A DNA stretch of 38,965 nt from Sterolibacteriaceae bacterium. Lineage in GTDB: Bacteria; Pseudomonadota; Gammaproteobacteria; Burkholderiales; Rhodocyclaceae. The notes beneath the pieces are model-generated. The model was not told the origin of the DNA. It worked only from the letters and a program-made list of their open reading frames with translations, and did no database searches. Shown here one piece after another: positions 16,136 to 25,638 of this stretch; position 1 is the stretch's first letter, and each line of letters starts with the position of its first letter. The DNA lies in the NCBI GenBank assembly GCA_025360425.1, contig JANYCD010000051.1, positions 1-38,965 of the forward strand, read 5' to 3'. The translations under genes were made by a program, and so were the position numbers.

Positions 16136-17182
16136 ATGCCGTTGATCATCCCCGCCATCCCAAACCCGACTTCCGGTCGCGCTGAAACGCCGATTGCCTT
16201 CATCAATGCCATCCTCTTGGGGTACCGCAAATATGGCATCGACTCCGCCAATGTTCTGGCGCTGGCCCGCATTTCACGCGCTAAACTGCGCAACCCGAAA
16301 ACCCGGGTCACCGCCGCGCAAATGGAAATCATGTCGAGCGTGGCCATGCAGGAGCTTGACGATGAAGCGCTGGGCTGGTTCTCGCGCAAGCTGCCCTGGG
16401 GCACCTACGGCATGCTGTGCCGTGCATCGCTGACATCGCCTGACCTGGGCCTGGCGCTGAAACGCTGGTGCCGCCACCATCGATTATTGACTGACGATAT
16501 CGCGTTGCATTTTTCAGTATCCAAATCCATCGCCACATTTAGCATCACCACGAACCGCGATCTTGGCCCAATGACAGAATTCTGTCTGGTCAGCAGCCTG
16601 CGCTATGTGCTGGGTTATGCCTGTTGGGCAATCGACTCCAACATTCATCTACAGGAGGCCACCTTCCCGTTCGCTCCACCGCCGCACCGCGACAGTTATC
16701 CGCTGCTGTTCTCCGGGGCTGTACGCTTCAATGCCGAGCATGCCGGCTTCAGCTTTCACCCGCAGTATCTGGCACTGCCGATCAAGCGCGATGAACAGGA
16801 CCTGCGTCAGATGCTGCAACGCGCCTTGCCGTTGACGGTGCTGCAATATCGGCGTGACCGCCTGCTGGTGCAACGCGTGCGACAATTTTTTCGCACCCAG
16901 TTGCCGGCATCACCTACCGCCGAAGCCGTTGCCACCGCACTCAATATGTCGCCACGCACCTTGTACCGCCAACTGGGGGGCGAAAATGCATCGCTGCAGC
17001 AACTCAAGGATGAAGTGCGGCGTGACCGTGCCATTGCGTTGCTGGCGCGAACACGCCAGCCGGTCAAGCGTCTCGCGCAATCGGTCGGCTTTCGCAACGA
17101 GAAAAGTTTCATCCGGGCATTCCGGCTGTGGACCGGACAGTCGCCTGCGGCATATCGCGGCGCAAAGCAGGCGCTCGATTAA
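16136..17182 (+). CDS. AraC-family transcriptional regulator (OruR/LiuR-like position)
   Basis: 348 residues. The N-terminal ~200 residues match the AraC arabinose-binding-type domain (PF12625 style) seen in OruR/ArgR-like activators, including WGTYGMLCRASLTSPDLGLA. The C-terminal HTH_18 domain shows AVATALNMSPRTLYRQLGGE and VKRLAQSVGFRNEKSFIRAF followed by WTGQSPAAYR. It is divergent from the ivd-mcc operon with a short shared promoter, so it most likely controls that operon in response to isovalerate, leucine or acyl-CoA; this is inference from layout. It may also read into the downstream MaoC-like gene. Confidence 0.9.
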   Translation: MPLIIPAIPNPTSGRAETPIAFINAILLGYRKYGIDSANVLALARISRAKLRNPKTRVTAAQMEIMSSVAMQELDDEALGWFSRKLPWGTYGMLCRASLTSPDLGLALKRWCRHHRLLTDDIALHFSVSKSIATFSITTNRDLGPMTEFCLVSSLRYVLGYACWAIDSNIHLQEATFPFAPPPHRDSYPLLFSGAVRFNAEHAGFSFHPQYLALPIKRDEQDLRQMLQRALPLTVLQYRRDRLLVQRVRQFFRTQLPASPTAEAVATALNMSPRTLYRQLGGENASLQQLKDEVRRDRAIALLARTRQPVKRLAQSVGFRNEKSFIRAFRLWTGQSPAAYRGAKQALD

Positions 17183-17224
17183 TCCTGTGTTCTACTATCG
17201 CCTCAACGCATGGAAGGAGCCATC

Positions 17225-17695
17225 ATGATCCAGTTGGGCCAGGGCAAGCATTGGGATGAACTCAAGATCGGTGACCGTTTCAAGAGCTGGGGCCGCACCA
17301 TCACCGACGCCGACATCGTCAATTTCATCAACGCCACCGGCATGCTCGAAGTGTTGTTCACCGATGCCGAGTTTCGCGCCAAATCGTCGGCGATTCCCGG
17401 CCGTGTAGCGCCGGCTGCGCTGATCTATTCGGTGGCCGAGGGTATGCTGTTCGTGACCCTGATCCAGGGCACCGGTCTGGCCTTTCTCAACGCCGAGATC
17501 AACGTCAAGGGTCCGGTAGTCGCCGGCGACACCATCCACGTCGAGGTTGAGGTAACGGATGTGCGGCCGACCAGCAAAAACGACGGTCGCGGACTGGTGC
17601 GCACCCGCAACGAAGTCATCAACCAGCGCGGTGAAGTAGTGCTGGTCTACACGCCGCTGCGATTGGTCAAAGGGATGGGCGGAAGCGAAAAATGA
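17225..17695 (+). CDS. MaoC-like hot-dog dehydratase
   Basis: 156 residues of the MaoC/(R)-hydratase hot-dog fold. HWDELKIGDRFKSWGRTITD is the conserved opening strand and helix, FINATGMLEVLFTD is the hot-dog helix region, and VKGPVVAGDTIHVEVEVTDV is a family hallmark. The usual catalytic Asp/His pair of MaoC (D-x4-H) is replaced by sequence lacking the His (GMLEVLFTDAEF), so hydratase activity is uncertain; it may be a thioesterase or a binding protein. ATG 17225 is chosen over 17210 because AAGGAG lies five bases before it. It leads the plus-strand cluster with the hydroxylase and SDR genes. Confidence 0.82.
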   Translation: MIQLGQGKHWDELKIGDRFKSWGRTITDADIVNFINATGMLEVLFTDAEFRAKSSAIPGRVAPAALIYSVAEGMLFVTLIQGTGLAFLNAEINVKGPVVAGDTIHVEVEVTDVRPTSKNDGRGLVRTRNEVINQRGEVVLVYTPLRLVKGMGGSEK

Positions 17696-17714
17696 AATCG
17701 GTGTCGCGATCAAC

Positions 17715-18599
17715 ATGGAGCTGAACCTCATACCCTTCCTGAACACCCTGTTCGGCGGTCGCGTCGAATGGAAGGAAGTGGTGCTGGTGGGCATGATTCC
17801 ATTTTTCCTGCTGGCCTTCGTCATGGAAGCCGCTTATGCCCGTAACCGGCGGGCAATTTCAAGGCAGTTCGACTGGCGCGAGATATTCACCAACATCAAT
17901 CTCGGTGGCGCTTACCAGGTTTTTGACATCGCCGCGCATCTGCTGTTTGTGGCGGTTGCGGTGGAATGGTTTCAGGCCCATCGTCTGTTCGACATTCCCG
18001 TCAACGGCTGGACGATTATTCCGATTTTTATCGCGCTCGAATTTTGCTATTACTGGTTTCACCGCGTCTCGCACCGTACCCGCTGGTTCTGGTCGGCACA
18101 TGTGATCCATCACAGCAGCGAGCGCATGAACCTGACCACGGCCATGCGGCAAAGCATGCTCTATCCGATCACCGGCTGGTGGTTGTTCTTCATGCCGCTG
18201 GTGGTGTTGGGTGTGCCGGTGCCGGTGGTGTTTTTCCTCTACGGCGTCGACCTGGCCTATCAATACTTTGTCCACACCGAGGCGGTGGGCAAGCTGCCTG
18301 CATGGTTCGAAGCGGTCTTCGTCACCCCTTCGCACCACCGCGTTCATCACGGACGCAACCCGCAATATATCGACCGCAATTACGGTGGCGTGCTGATTGT
18401 GTTCGATCGACTCTTCGGCACCTTTGCCGAAGAAAAGGAACCCGTCGATTACGGCATCATCCGGCAAATTCACAGCACCAATTTGCTGACGCTGAACTTC
18501 CATGAGTTCAGGGCAATGTGGCGCGATGTGTTGAAACCCGGCTCCCTGCACCTTCGATTGAAGCATCTTTGGGCGCCGCCGGAGTGGGCACGCGAATGA
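17715..18599 (+). CDS. Sterol desaturase / fatty acid hydroxylase family membrane protein
   Basis: 294 residues with several membrane spans (VVLVGMIPFFLLAFVMEAAY; DIAAHLLFVAVAVEWF; GWTIIPIFIALEFCYYW; the VLGVPVPVVFFLYGV region). The eight-His di-iron motif is complete: HRVSH, HVIHHSSE, and TPSHHRVHHGRNPQYIDRNY. Such enzymes hydroxylate or desaturate lipid, carotenoid or sterol substrates using O2 in the inner membrane. It starts 19 bp after the MaoC-like gene and precedes an SDR gene, suggesting oxidation of a lipid-like compound by the cluster. The substrate is unknown. Confidence 0.88.
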   Translation: MELNLIPFLNTLFGGRVEWKEVVLVGMIPFFLLAFVMEAAYARNRRAISRQFDWREIFTNINLGGAYQVFDIAAHLLFVAVAVEWFQAHRLFDIPVNGWTIIPIFIALEFCYYWFHRVSHRTRWFWSAHVIHHSSERMNLTTAMRQSMLYPITGWWLFFMPLVVLGVPVPVVFFLYGVDLAYQYFVHTEAVGKLPAWFEAVFVTPSHHRVHHGRNPQYIDRNYGGVLIVFDRLFGTFAEEKEPVDYGIIRQIHSTNLLTLNFHEFRAMWRDVLKPGSLHLRLKHLWAPPEWARE

Positions 18600-18655
18600 G
18601 GATTCCGTGCGATACTCGCCAGCGATCATCAATGATAAAAAAGAGGAGAAGAAAA

Positions 18656-19492
18656 ATGGCAGGAAGACTCACGGGCAAGGTAGCGGTGATCACCGGCGGA
18701 TGCAGCGGTATCGGTTTGGCAAGCGTCGAATTATTCGTCGCCGAGGGTGCGCGCGTCGCGGTTGGTGACGTGCAGGACGATCTTGGCGCCGCGCTGCAGG
18801 CCAGGTTCCCGAAGGATGTTGTTTACGTTCACACCGACGTCACCGACGACGACGCGGTGGGCGCCCTGGTACAAACGGCGGTGAGCCGCTTCGGCAAGCT
18901 GGACGTGATGTTCAACAACGCCGGCGCAGGCGGCGATTTTGCGCCGATGATGGACCTCACCAGCGCCGGCCTGGATCGGACCCTGGCGATCAACACCCGC
19001 AGCGTCATGTCCGGCCACAAACACGCAGCCCGCCAGTTCCAGAAACAGGGTACCGGTGGCTCGATCATCTCCACCGCCAGCGCGGCTGGCTTGCAAGGAG
19101 GCTGGAGCGCCGCCGCCTATACCATCGCCAAACACGCGGTGATCGGCATCGTGCGCCAGGCGGTTGCCGAGTTCGCGCCGCTCGGCATTCGCTCGAATGC
19201 GATCTGCCCCGGCGTCATCATGACGCCGATCATGGCTTCGGCTTTCGGTGTTCCCAAGGAAAGATCGGACGAGTTCATGGCGTTCCTCGCCAAGCGTTTC
19301 GCCAATGTCCATCCGATCGGGCGCACCGGACGTCCGCGCGACATCGCGGAGGTCGCGGCCTTCCTCGCCAGCGACGCTGCGGAATTCATGACCGGCGCGA
19401 TACTGCCGGTCGACGGTGGCGCCACTGCCATAACGACGAGTTCGTTCGGTGTTGATGCCGCGGCGGCGACCAAGGAATTCCTCGCCAAATAA
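18656..19492 (+). CDS. Short-chain dehydrogenase/reductase
   Basis: 278-residue classical SDR. The cofactor motif is ITGGCSGIGLA (TGxxxGxG), NNAG appears in MFNNAGAGG, the catalytic Ser is in STASAAGLQGG, and Tyr/Lys in AAYTIAKHAV. PGVIMTPIM and the C-terminal MTGAILPVDGGATA are standard. The start at 18656 follows GAGGAG; the open frame continues upstream but without a ribosome site. It is the last gene of the plus-strand run, ending at the strong terminator at 19514-19551. It probably oxidises an alcohol made by the adjacent hydroxylase or a 3-hydroxyacyl-CoA; this is inferred. Confidence 0.9.
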   Translation: MAGRLTGKVAVITGGCSGIGLASVELFVAEGARVAVGDVQDDLGAALQARFPKDVVYVHTDVTDDDAVGALVQTAVSRFGKLDVMFNNAGAGGDFAPMMDLTSAGLDRTLAINTRSVMSGHKHAARQFQKQGTGGSIISTASAAGLQGGWSAAAYTIAKHAVIGIVRQAVAEFAPLGIRSNAICPGVIMTPIMASAFGVPKERSDEFMAFLAKRFANVHPIGRTGRPRDIAEVAAFLASDAAEFMTGAILPVDGGATAITTSSFGVDAAAATKEFLAK

Positions 19493-19513
19493 GACGCTTC
19501 GGCAGGAATAGAA

Positions 19514-19551
19514 AACAAGGCCCGCAAACCTCGAGGTTTGCGGGCCTTGTT
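19514..19551. terminator. Perfect 38-bp palindrome, bidirectional terminator
   Basis: Two 19-base arms (AACAAGGCCCGCAAACCTC and its exact reverse complement) lie between convergent SDR genes, 21 bp past one stop and 12 bp before the other. T-rich sequence flanks both sides moderately. It would form a very stable hairpin in either transcript. Confidence 0.85.
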
Positions 19552-19563
19552 GCTTTCAACTAC

Positions 19564-20322
19564 TCAGATTGCGGAATGGCCACCATCCACCGGGAAAGCG
19601 GCACCAGTCACGAAAGATGCTTCATCGGAAAGCAGCCAGCGTACGGCTGCGCCGATCTCGTTCGGCTGACCGAAGCGACACATGGGGTGAACGGCGGCGA
19701 GTGCCGCTTCCAGTCCCTTGTCCTGCTCCATTGCACTTTGCAGCATCGGCGTCAGCGTGCCGCCGGGCAGTACCGCATTCACGCGAATGCCCTTGGTGGC
19801 GTAATCAATCGCCGCACCACGGACGAGGCCCATGACACCGGCCTTCGACGCGCAGTATTCGGCCCCGTTGGGAAAACCAACCACCGCCGCCGTCGATGCG
19901 ATGTTGACGATGGCCCCGCCGCCGGTCTTCAGCATTGCAGCGATCTGATATTTGTTGCACAGGAACAATCCGCGCAAATTGATGCCGTGGCAGCGATCCC
20001 ACTCTTCCAGTGTCACCTCGTGCAACAACTTGCCGCGCTGGGAAACACCCGCTGCATTGCAAGCGCCATCCAAGCGGCCATAGGTGGCCACCGCGCTGTT
20101 CACCATGTTCTGAACGCTGGACTCGCTGGAAACATCAGTCTGCACAAATTGCGCCCGGCCACCGGCTTTTTCAATGGCGGCGACCGTGACTGCGCCGCCG
20201 GCAGCGTTGAGGTCAGCGACGGTGACATTGCAACCGACCTCGCCCAGCAGTTGCGCAGCGGCCTGTCCGATGCCGCTTCCACCACCGGTGACGATGATGG
20301 ATTTACCTTTCATGCTGCTCAT
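19564..20322 (-). CDS. Short-chain dehydrogenase/reductase
   Basis: 252 residues, classical SDR: IIVTGGGSGIGQAAAQLLGE (cofactor), VADLNAAGG (the acidic residue favours NAD), CNAAGVSQRG, NIASTAAVVGFPNGAEYCAS carrying Ser and Tyr with the following Lys, and FVTGAAFPVDGGHSAI at the end. The start at 20322 is chosen because GGAGGAG lies just upstream; the frame continues to 20364 without support. It is 56 bp downstream of the next SDR gene on the same strand, probably one transcript ending at the palindromic terminator. The substrate is unknown. Confidence 0.9.
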   Translation of the reverse strand: MSSMKGKSIIVTGGGSGIGQAAAQLLGEVGCNVTVADLNAAGGAVTVAAIEKAGGRAQFVQTDVSSESSVQNMVNSAVATYGRLDGACNAAGVSQRGKLLHEVTLEEWDRCHGINLRGLFLCNKYQIAAMLKTGGGAIVNIASTAAVVGFPNGAEYCASKAGVMGLVRGAAIDYATKGIRVNAVLPGGTLTPMLQSAMEQDKGLEAALAAVHPMCRFGQPNEIGAAVRWLLSDEASFVTGAAFPVDGGHSAI

Positions 20323-20378
20323 CGATCTCTCCTCCTTGATTTTCATTTTGTTGATTGATGCCACAGCACCTGCCGTTT

Positions 20379-21146
20379 TTACTTCGGCGCCAGACGTACC
20401 GCACCGTCAATACGGATGGTCTCACCGTTGAGCATGGCGTTTTCGATGATGGAGCGCACCAGTTGCGCATACTCGCTGCCATAGCCCAGGCGGGAAGGGA
20501 ACGGGATGGTGCGGGCGATGGAATCCTGAACCTCCTGCGGCAAGCTGCGCAGCATTGGCGTCTCGAAAATTCCGGGAGCGATGGTCATGCAGCGGATGCC
20601 GTAGCGGGCCAGTTCGCGTGCAATAGGCAAGGTCATGGCGACCACACCACCTTTGGAGGCAGAATAGGCGGCCTGGCCGATCTGGCCGTCGAATGCCGCT
20701 ACCGAAGCGGTGTTGATCAGCACGCCGCGCTCGCCACCGTCGTTCGGCTCGCCCTTGCTCATGGCTTCCGCCGCGAGGCGGAGCATATTAAAGGAACCGA
20801 TCAGGTTCACCGTCACGACCTTGGTAAAGAAATCGAGGGAATGCGGAGCCGTCTTGCCCAGCACTTTTTCGGCCGGCCCTACTCCGGCGCAGTTGATGAG
20901 GCCATGCAGTCCGCCAAAGGTCTTGACTGCGGTGTCGACCGTGGCCTTGGCGCTGGCTTCGTCGGCAACATTGGTTTTTACAAAACGGGTCGCTGTTCCA
21001 AGTTCCTTCGCCAGGGCTTCGCCGGCCGCTTCATTCAGGTCGGCCATCACCACCTTGCCTCCGGCGCCCGCCAGCATGGTTGCAGTGGCTGCGCCCAAAC
21101 CTGAAGCGCCGCCGGTGACGATGAATACGGAATCCTTGATCTGCAT
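20379..21146 (-). CDS. 3-hydroxyacyl-CoA dehydrogenase type II-like SDR
   Basis: 255 residues. [65 protein letters not shown] with SASKGG, and [20 protein letters not shown] closely follow the HSD17B10 / 2-methyl-3-hydroxybutyryl-CoA dehydrogenase type, including the FDGQ(I/T)GQ and the LP..V motifs. It would oxidise a 3-hydroxyacyl-CoA with NAD, fitting branched-chain or fatty acyl-CoA catabolism beside the ivd-mcc genes. AAGGA precedes ATG 21146. It is the first gene of a two-gene minus-strand unit. Confidence 0.88.
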   Translation of the reverse strand: MQIKDSVFIVTGGASGLGAATATMLAGAGGKVVMADLNEAAGEALAKELGTATRFVKTNVADEASAKATVDTAVKTFGGLHGLINCAGVGPAEKVLGKTAPHSLDFFTKVVTVNLIGSFNMLRLAAEAMSKGEPNDGGERGVLINTASVAAFDGQIGQAAYSASKGGVVAMTLPIARELARYGIRCMTIAPGIFETPMLRSLPQEVQDSIARTIPFPSRLGYGSEYAQLVRSIIENAMLNGETIRIDGAVRLAPK

Positions 21147-21452
21147 GGTGCGTGTCCTTTTTTATGTGGAATGAATGTGATCGTGGTGCGAGGAGCAAAA
21201 CTATAGCAGCCTTGGCACATGCATGAGAAACGGGCCGTACGGAAATTCACTAAATCGCACTTACGATGATTCCAAAGGTTCGACAACGTACAGAGGCTCG
21301 TTGCGTACAGCGTAAAATCGTTTCGCTGATCCCTTGATGTTGGTCAAAGCGATATACCACCCAACCCAGCTTTGGGCAATACACATATCCGCTTTTTTCC
21401 CGGATTTTGCGGCGAATCCGCCGAAACGTCATAAATGAAAAGGTAAATTCAC
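21147..21452. other. Intergenic region between SDR and copper ATPase genes
   Basis: 306 bp with divergent promoters expected. CGTACAG occurs twice as a direct repeat (21287-21293 and 21304-21310), 17 bp apart, a possible activator site. A hairpin CGGATT-N8-AATCCG (21401-21420) lies 30 bp before the ATPase start. No CueR-like dyad was recognised. No gene was seen. Confidence 0.4.
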
Positions 21453-23882
21453 TTGGACATTAATTCAGTGGTCATCGATCCAGTATGTGGCATGAAAGTC
21501 CAGCCGGAAAAAGCAGCGGCGAAAATGGTAGTTGGAGAAAATACCTACCACTTCTGTTCCACGAAGTGTCTTGCCAAGTTTGAAAGCAATCCTCTGGCCT
21601 ATGTGGGTAAGGATCGCGAAGTCCATGCAGTAACGCAATCAATCACACTTGCCAAGAGCGGGAATATGTACACCTGTCCCATGCATCCTGAAATACGCCA
21701 GACGGGACCCGGTAGCTGCCCGAAATGCGGCATGGCTCTGGAACCGGAGCTGCCGGCCGCAGCCGGCGCAGCGGAATACACCTGCCCGATGCACCCGGAA
21801 ATCGTGCGCGATGCGCCGGGCGATTGCCCGATCTGCGGCATGGCGCTGGAATCGCGGATGCCCGCCAGCAGCGAAGAAAATTCCGAATTGACAGACATGA
21901 CACGGCGTTTCTGGGTAAGTACGGCGCTGGCGCTGCCGGTATTTGTGCTGGCGATGTCAGCCGAATTTATTCCGTCCTTGTTATACAAGTTGATTGATCC
22001 AGGAGTCATGCAGTGGGTCGAATTCGCTCTCGCTACCCCGGTAGTGTTATGGGGCGGCTGGCCGTTCTTCGTGCGCGGCTGGCAGTCATTGGTGAACCGC
22101 CATCTCAACATGTTCACCCTGATCGCCCTGGGGGTCGGCGTCGCATGGATCTACAGCATGACGGGCCTGCTCATGCCCGATTTGTTTCCGCCCACCATAC
22201 GCATGGCGGATGGCATGGTGCCGTTGTACTTCGAAGCGGCAGCAGTCATCGTTGCACTGGTATTGCTCGGCCAGGTGATGGAGTTGAAGGCACGCAGCCG
22301 CACCAGCGCCGCGATCAAGCTGCTGCTCGGCCTTGCGCCCAAGACCGCGCGCATTGTGCGCGATGACGGCGGTGAAGAAGACATCGCACTTGAGTTGGTG
22401 CAACCCGGCAATGTCTTGCGCGTCCGACCCGGCGAAAAAATTCCGGTCGATGGCATCGTTTCAGACGGTGCAAGTTCGGTCGACGAATCCATGGTGACCG
22501 GGGAACCGATCCCGGTTGAGAAGCATGCCGGGGACCGGCTCATTGGCGCCACGGTCAACGCTACCGGCAGCCTGCTGATGCGTGCCGAGAAGGTCGGCGC
22601 CGATACGTTGCTGTCGCAGATCGTGCATATGGTTGCCCAAGCGCAGCGCAGCCGTGCGCCGATACAACGACTGGCGGATACGGTCGCGGGCTGGTTCGTG
22701 CCAGCAGTGGTGCTGTCGGCAGTGGTGACCTTTGTCGTCTGGCTGGTGTGGGGTCCGGAGCCACGCCTTGCCCACGCAGTGATCAACGCCGTTTCGGTAC
22801 TGATCATTGCCTGCCCCTGTGCGCTGGGACTGGCAACGCCGATGTCCATCATGGTCGGCACCGGGCGAGGGGCGATGGTCGGCGTGCTGATCAAGAATGC
22901 CGAGGCGCTGGAGATACTGGAGAAGGTGAACACCCTGGTGACCGACAAGACCGGCACACTTACCGTGGGCAAGCCGAAGCTGACTTCGGTTGTGGCCGCT
23001 GCGGGATTTGAGCAGGATGAGATATTGCGACTAGGCGCAAGTCTGGAGCGGGCGAGCGAACATCCCCTTGCCGCAGCCATCATCGCCGGCGCCGCAGAGA
23101 AGAAATTGGCGCTGGAGCAAGTCGCCGAATTCAAATCGCACACTGGCACCGGCGTCACCGGTCTCATCAACAATCGCCAGGTAGCCATTGGAAACATCAA
23201 ACTGATGCAGGCATTGAATGTCGTTGCCGGTGATCTCGGTACCCAGGCCGAAATTTTACGTGGCGAGGGTCAGACGGTCATGTTTATCGCGGTGGATGGA
23301 CAGCCCGCGGGACTGATCGGTGTGGCGGACCCCATCAAGGAAACGACGGCGCAGGCCATCCGTGACCTACATGCTGAAGGCCTGCAGGTCGTGATGCTGA
23401 CCGGAGACAGCAAGGCAACGGCCGACGTAGTGGCGAAGAAGCTCGGCATTGACCAGGTGATCGCCGAGGTACTGCCGGAGCAAAAGACTGCGCTGATAAA
23501 AAAACTCCAGGCCGAAGGTCACATCGTCGCCATGGCTGGTGATGGCATTAATGACGCACCGGCGCTGGCCCAGGCGCAAGTCGGCATCGCGATGGGCACG
23601 GGAACAGACGTGGCGATGGAAAGCGCGGGTGTAACGCTGATCAAGGGCGATCTGAACGGCATTGTGCGGGCGATCCGCCTCAGTCGGGCCACGCTGAGTA
23701 ACATCCGCCAGAACCTGTTCTTCGCCTTCATCTACAACGTACTGGGAGTGCCGATCGCCGCCGGCGTGCTGTATCCCTTCTTCGGCCTGCTGCTATCGCC
23801 GATGATCGCTGCGGCGGCCATGAGCTTCAGTTCGGTGTCGGTGATCAGCAACGCCATGCGCCTCAATCACATGGACTTGTAA
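21453..23882 (+). CDS. copA: Copper-exporting P1B-type ATPase with YHS and HMBD domains
   Basis: 809 residues from TTG 21453 (AAGG upstream; no in-frame ATG fits). The N-terminus is unusual: a YHS-type domain ([23 protein letters not shown]; residues ~8-50) then two Cys/His-rich heavy-metal-binding repeats (YTCPMHPEI...CPKCGM and YTCPMHPEI...CPICGM; ~69-130) instead of the GMxCxxC ferredoxin-like domain. The P1B core shows the TGES-like VTGEPIPV, the transmembrane metal site CPC in [11 protein letters not shown] (~residue 453), phosphorylation DKTGTLT (~497), HP in SEHPLA (~536) and [10 protein letters not shown] (~696). The C-terminal membrane pair includes YN and [15 protein letters not shown], typical of Cu(I) pumps. 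It exports Cu(I) from the cytosol at the inner membrane. Confidence 0.93.
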   Translation: MDINSVVIDPVCGMKVQPEKAAAKMVVGENTYHFCSTKCLAKFESNPLAYVGKDREVHAVTQSITLAKSGNMYTCPMHPEIRQTGPGSCPKCGMALEPELPAAAGAAEYTCPMHPEIVRDAPGDCPICGMALESRMPASSEENSELTDMTRRFWVSTALALPVFVLAMSAEFIPSLLYKLIDPGVMQWVEFALATPVVLWGGWPFFVRGWQSLVNRHLNMFTLIALGVGVAWIYSMTGLLMPDLFPPTIRMADGMVPLYFEAAAVIVALVLLGQVMELKARSRTSAAIKLLLGLAPKTARIVRDDGGEEDIALELVQPGNVLRVRPGEKIPVDGIVSDGASSVDESMVTGEPIPVEKHAGDRLIGATVNATGSLLMRAEKVGADTLLSQIVHMVAQAQRSRAPIQRLADTVAGWFVPAVVLSAVVTFVVWLVWGPEPRLAHAVINAVSVLIIACPCALGLATPMSIMVGTGRGAMVGVLIKNAEALEILEKVNTLVTDKTGTLTVGKPKLTSVVAAAGFEQDEILRLGASLERASEHPLAAAIIAGAAEKKLALEQVAEFKSHTGTGVTGLINNRQVAIGNIKLMQALNVVAGDLGTQAEILRGEGQTVMFIAVDGQPAGLIGVADPIKETTAQAIRDLHAEGLQVVMLTGDSKATADVVAKKLGIDQVIAEVLPEQKTALIKKLQAEGHIVAMAGDGINDAPALAQAQVGIAMGTGTDVAMESAGVTLIKGDLNGIVRAIRLSRATLSNIRQNLFFAFIYNVLGVPIAAGVLYPFFGLLLSPMIAAAAMSFSSVSVISNAMRLNHMDL

Positions 23883-23921
23883 CGGAGATGGCCTGTGTCA
23901 AACGTGCGTATCTCGATCATG

Positions 23922-23927
23922 TAGAAT
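23922..23927 (+). promoter_or_regulatory. Candidate -10 box, leaderless start
   Basis: TAGAAT ends seven bases before ATG 23935, so transcription would begin at or next to the start codon. No clear -35 and no Shine-Dalgarno are seen. Confidence 0.35.
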
Positions 23928-23934
23928 GCGCCGC

Positions 23935-24306
23935 ATGAAGTTTGTTCGCCTGATGTTGATTGCGTTGTTGTCGCTCTCTCTGCCCACCCTCGGGTTGGCG
24001 AGTGTCGTCGCGGCCACGCCCTGCTGCGCCATGCAATCCGGCCAGCAGCACATGACCACAGTGGACGGGCAAAGTCATTGCGCGGAAATGAGCAGCACCC
24101 ACGCATCGGGCGGCTGCGATAACTCATCCGATCATTTCTGCAAGGCCGATGGCAAGTGCGGAGGTTGTGGCCACATTCCCTCTGCCACATCACAAGCTTC
24201 GCCTTCATTTTCACCGGCGGCAGTCGTCGCCACCATGTCCGTTCCGGACACACTGTTGGCATCCCGCAGCCCCGACGGGCTGTGGCACCCTCCCCGCAAC
24301 ATCTGA
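23935..24306 (+). CDS. Small exported Cys/His/Met-rich protein upstream of cusCBA
   Basis: 123 residues. A signal peptide (MKFVRLMLIALLSLSLPTLG, then LASVVAA) is followed by CCAMQSGQQHM, HCAEMSS, a cluster CDNSSDHFCKADGKCGGCGH and a proline-containing end LWHPPRNI. The layout (signal, His/Met stretch, Cys cluster, Pro-rich tail) and position before an RND operon resemble CzcI-like proteins of metal-efflux loci; family membership is inferred. An in-frame ATG at 23926 exists, but it overlaps the likely -10 box. It is probably a periplasmic metal-binding or modulatory protein. Similar small proteins occur at 30897 and 33185. Confidence 0.75.
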   Translation: MKFVRLMLIALLSLSLPTLGLASVVAATPCCAMQSGQQHMTTVDGQSHCAEMSSTHASGGCDNSSDHFCKADGKCGGCGHIPSATSQASPSFSPAAVVATMSVPDTLLASRSPDGLWHPPRNI

Positions 24307-24405
24307 TCTCCCCTGACGTTTGACCCGCCGGGCACCCGCCCGCGGTCGTTTGCGTGTGCATCTGTTTTGCAAACCCGGCGCGCGCGCAACTCATGGAGTC
24401 GGAAC

Positions 24406-25638
24406 ATGCGAAACCTTTCGCTGCTGCTTTTTTTCATCGCGTCGCTGGGCTTGGCCCATGCCGCGCCGCTGACTTTTTCCGCCGCGCTTGATCTGGCCGA
24501 GCGGCAATCGCCCGGCCTGGCCGCGCAACAGGCGCGGGTCGATGCTGCCCAGTTGGTCGCCATCAGTGCCGATGCCCTGCCCGATCCCAAGCTCTTTCTC
24601 GGTATCGACAACCTGCCAATCACCGGCGCCGACCGCGGCAATCCGAATCGCGACTTCATGACCATGCAGAAAGTCGGCGTCATGCAGGAGATACCCAATG
24701 CCGACAAACGCCACGCCCGTGCCGAAGCCGCCCAGGCCGGCGTGGAAGTCAGCCGTGCCGGACGCCGCATCGAACAGGTCAAGCTGCGCAACGAAACCGC
24801 GCAGGCCTGGCTCAGGCGTTATTACCTGGAACAACGCATCGCGGTGTTCGACGCTTTCGATCAGGAGAATCGTCTGCTGGCAGAAGCCGTGCGCGCCCGC
24901 CTCGCTGCCGGCCGAGGTGATGCCGGCGATGCGGTGATGCCCGGACAGGAAGCCGCGCAACTGGCGGACCGCCGCGACGATCTGGAGCGCGATCTGGCCA
25001 AGGCCAAAGCCGAGCTGCGCCGCCTGATCGGCGCGCAAGGCGATGCCCCGCTTGCCGGCGATCCGCCCACGCTGGTAATCGACGCAAATGCCTACCGGCA
25101 AGATGTACACCTGCATCCGGAACTGGCGGCGTTCGGACCGGCAAGCGACAAGGCCGCCGCCGAAGTGCGCGAAGCCCAGGCCGCGAAAAAATCCGACTGG
25201 GGCGTCGAGGTGGCCTATCAACAACGCGCCCCACAATACAGCGACATGGTCTCGATTCAATTCACTTTCGATCTGCCGATCTTCACCGGCACCCGGCAGG
25301 AACCCAGGATCGCCGCCATGCAAATGGAAGAGACGCGCATCGCCGCCGAACGCGACGCCACCCTGCGCATGCATACCGCCCAGCTCGACAACGATCTCGC
25401 CGATCACGCCGCGCTGACTCGTCAGCTTGAGCGTGGCAGGGGCACATCGAGTTCTCTTGCACAACAAAGAGTGGACCTGCAAACCGCCGGCTACCAGGCC
25501 GGCAAGGTCGATCTGGTGAACCTGTTGACCGCAAGGCGCGAGCTGATTGACCAGCGCCTCAAGATCATCGATCTCGAACAGCAGCGGCAGATGGTGGCCG
25601 GCAAACTTTATTTCAGCTATGGGGAGGGCGCGCTATGA
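24406..25638 (+). CDS. cusC: Outer-membrane efflux protein CusC-like (TolC family)
   Basis: 410 residues with a signal peptide (MRNLSLLLFFIASLGLAHA). Two TolC-like repeats of long coiled-coil helices are visible (SAALDLAERQSPGLAAQQAR; KSDWGVEVAYQQR; FTFDLPIFTGTRQEPRI; LVNLLTARRELIDQRLKI). No lipobox Cys is present, unlike E. coli CusC. It starts at ATG 24406 with GGAG ten bases upstream. The stop overlaps the cusB start by four bases (ATGA), so the two are translationally coupled. It would form the outer-membrane duct of the CusCBA tripartite pump. Confidence 0.88.
   Translation: MRNLSLLLFFIASLGLAHAAPLTFSAALDLAERQSPGLAAQQARVDAAQLVAISADALPDPKLFLGIDNLPITGADRGNPNRDFMTMQKVGVMQEIPNADKRHARAEAAQAGVEVSRAGRRIEQVKLRNETAQAWLRRYYLEQRIAVFDAFDQENRLLAEAVRARLAAGRGDAGDAVMPGQEAAQLADRRDDLERDLAKAKAELRRLIGAQGDAPLAGDPPTLVIDANAYRQDVHLHPELAAFGPASDKAAAEVREAQAAKKSDWGVEVAYQQRAPQYSDMVSIQFTFDLPIFTGTRQEPRIAAMQMEETRIAAERDATLRMHTAQLDNDLADHAALTRQLERGRGTSSSLAQQRVDLQTAGYQAGKVDLVNLLTARRELIDQRLKIIDLEQQRQMVAGKLYFSYGEGAL

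Noticed and set aside
14085..16185. Long plus-strand frames (14085-14966, 14689-16185)
   Set aside because: They mirror mccB and ivd, which carry full motifs and ribosome sites on the minus strand.
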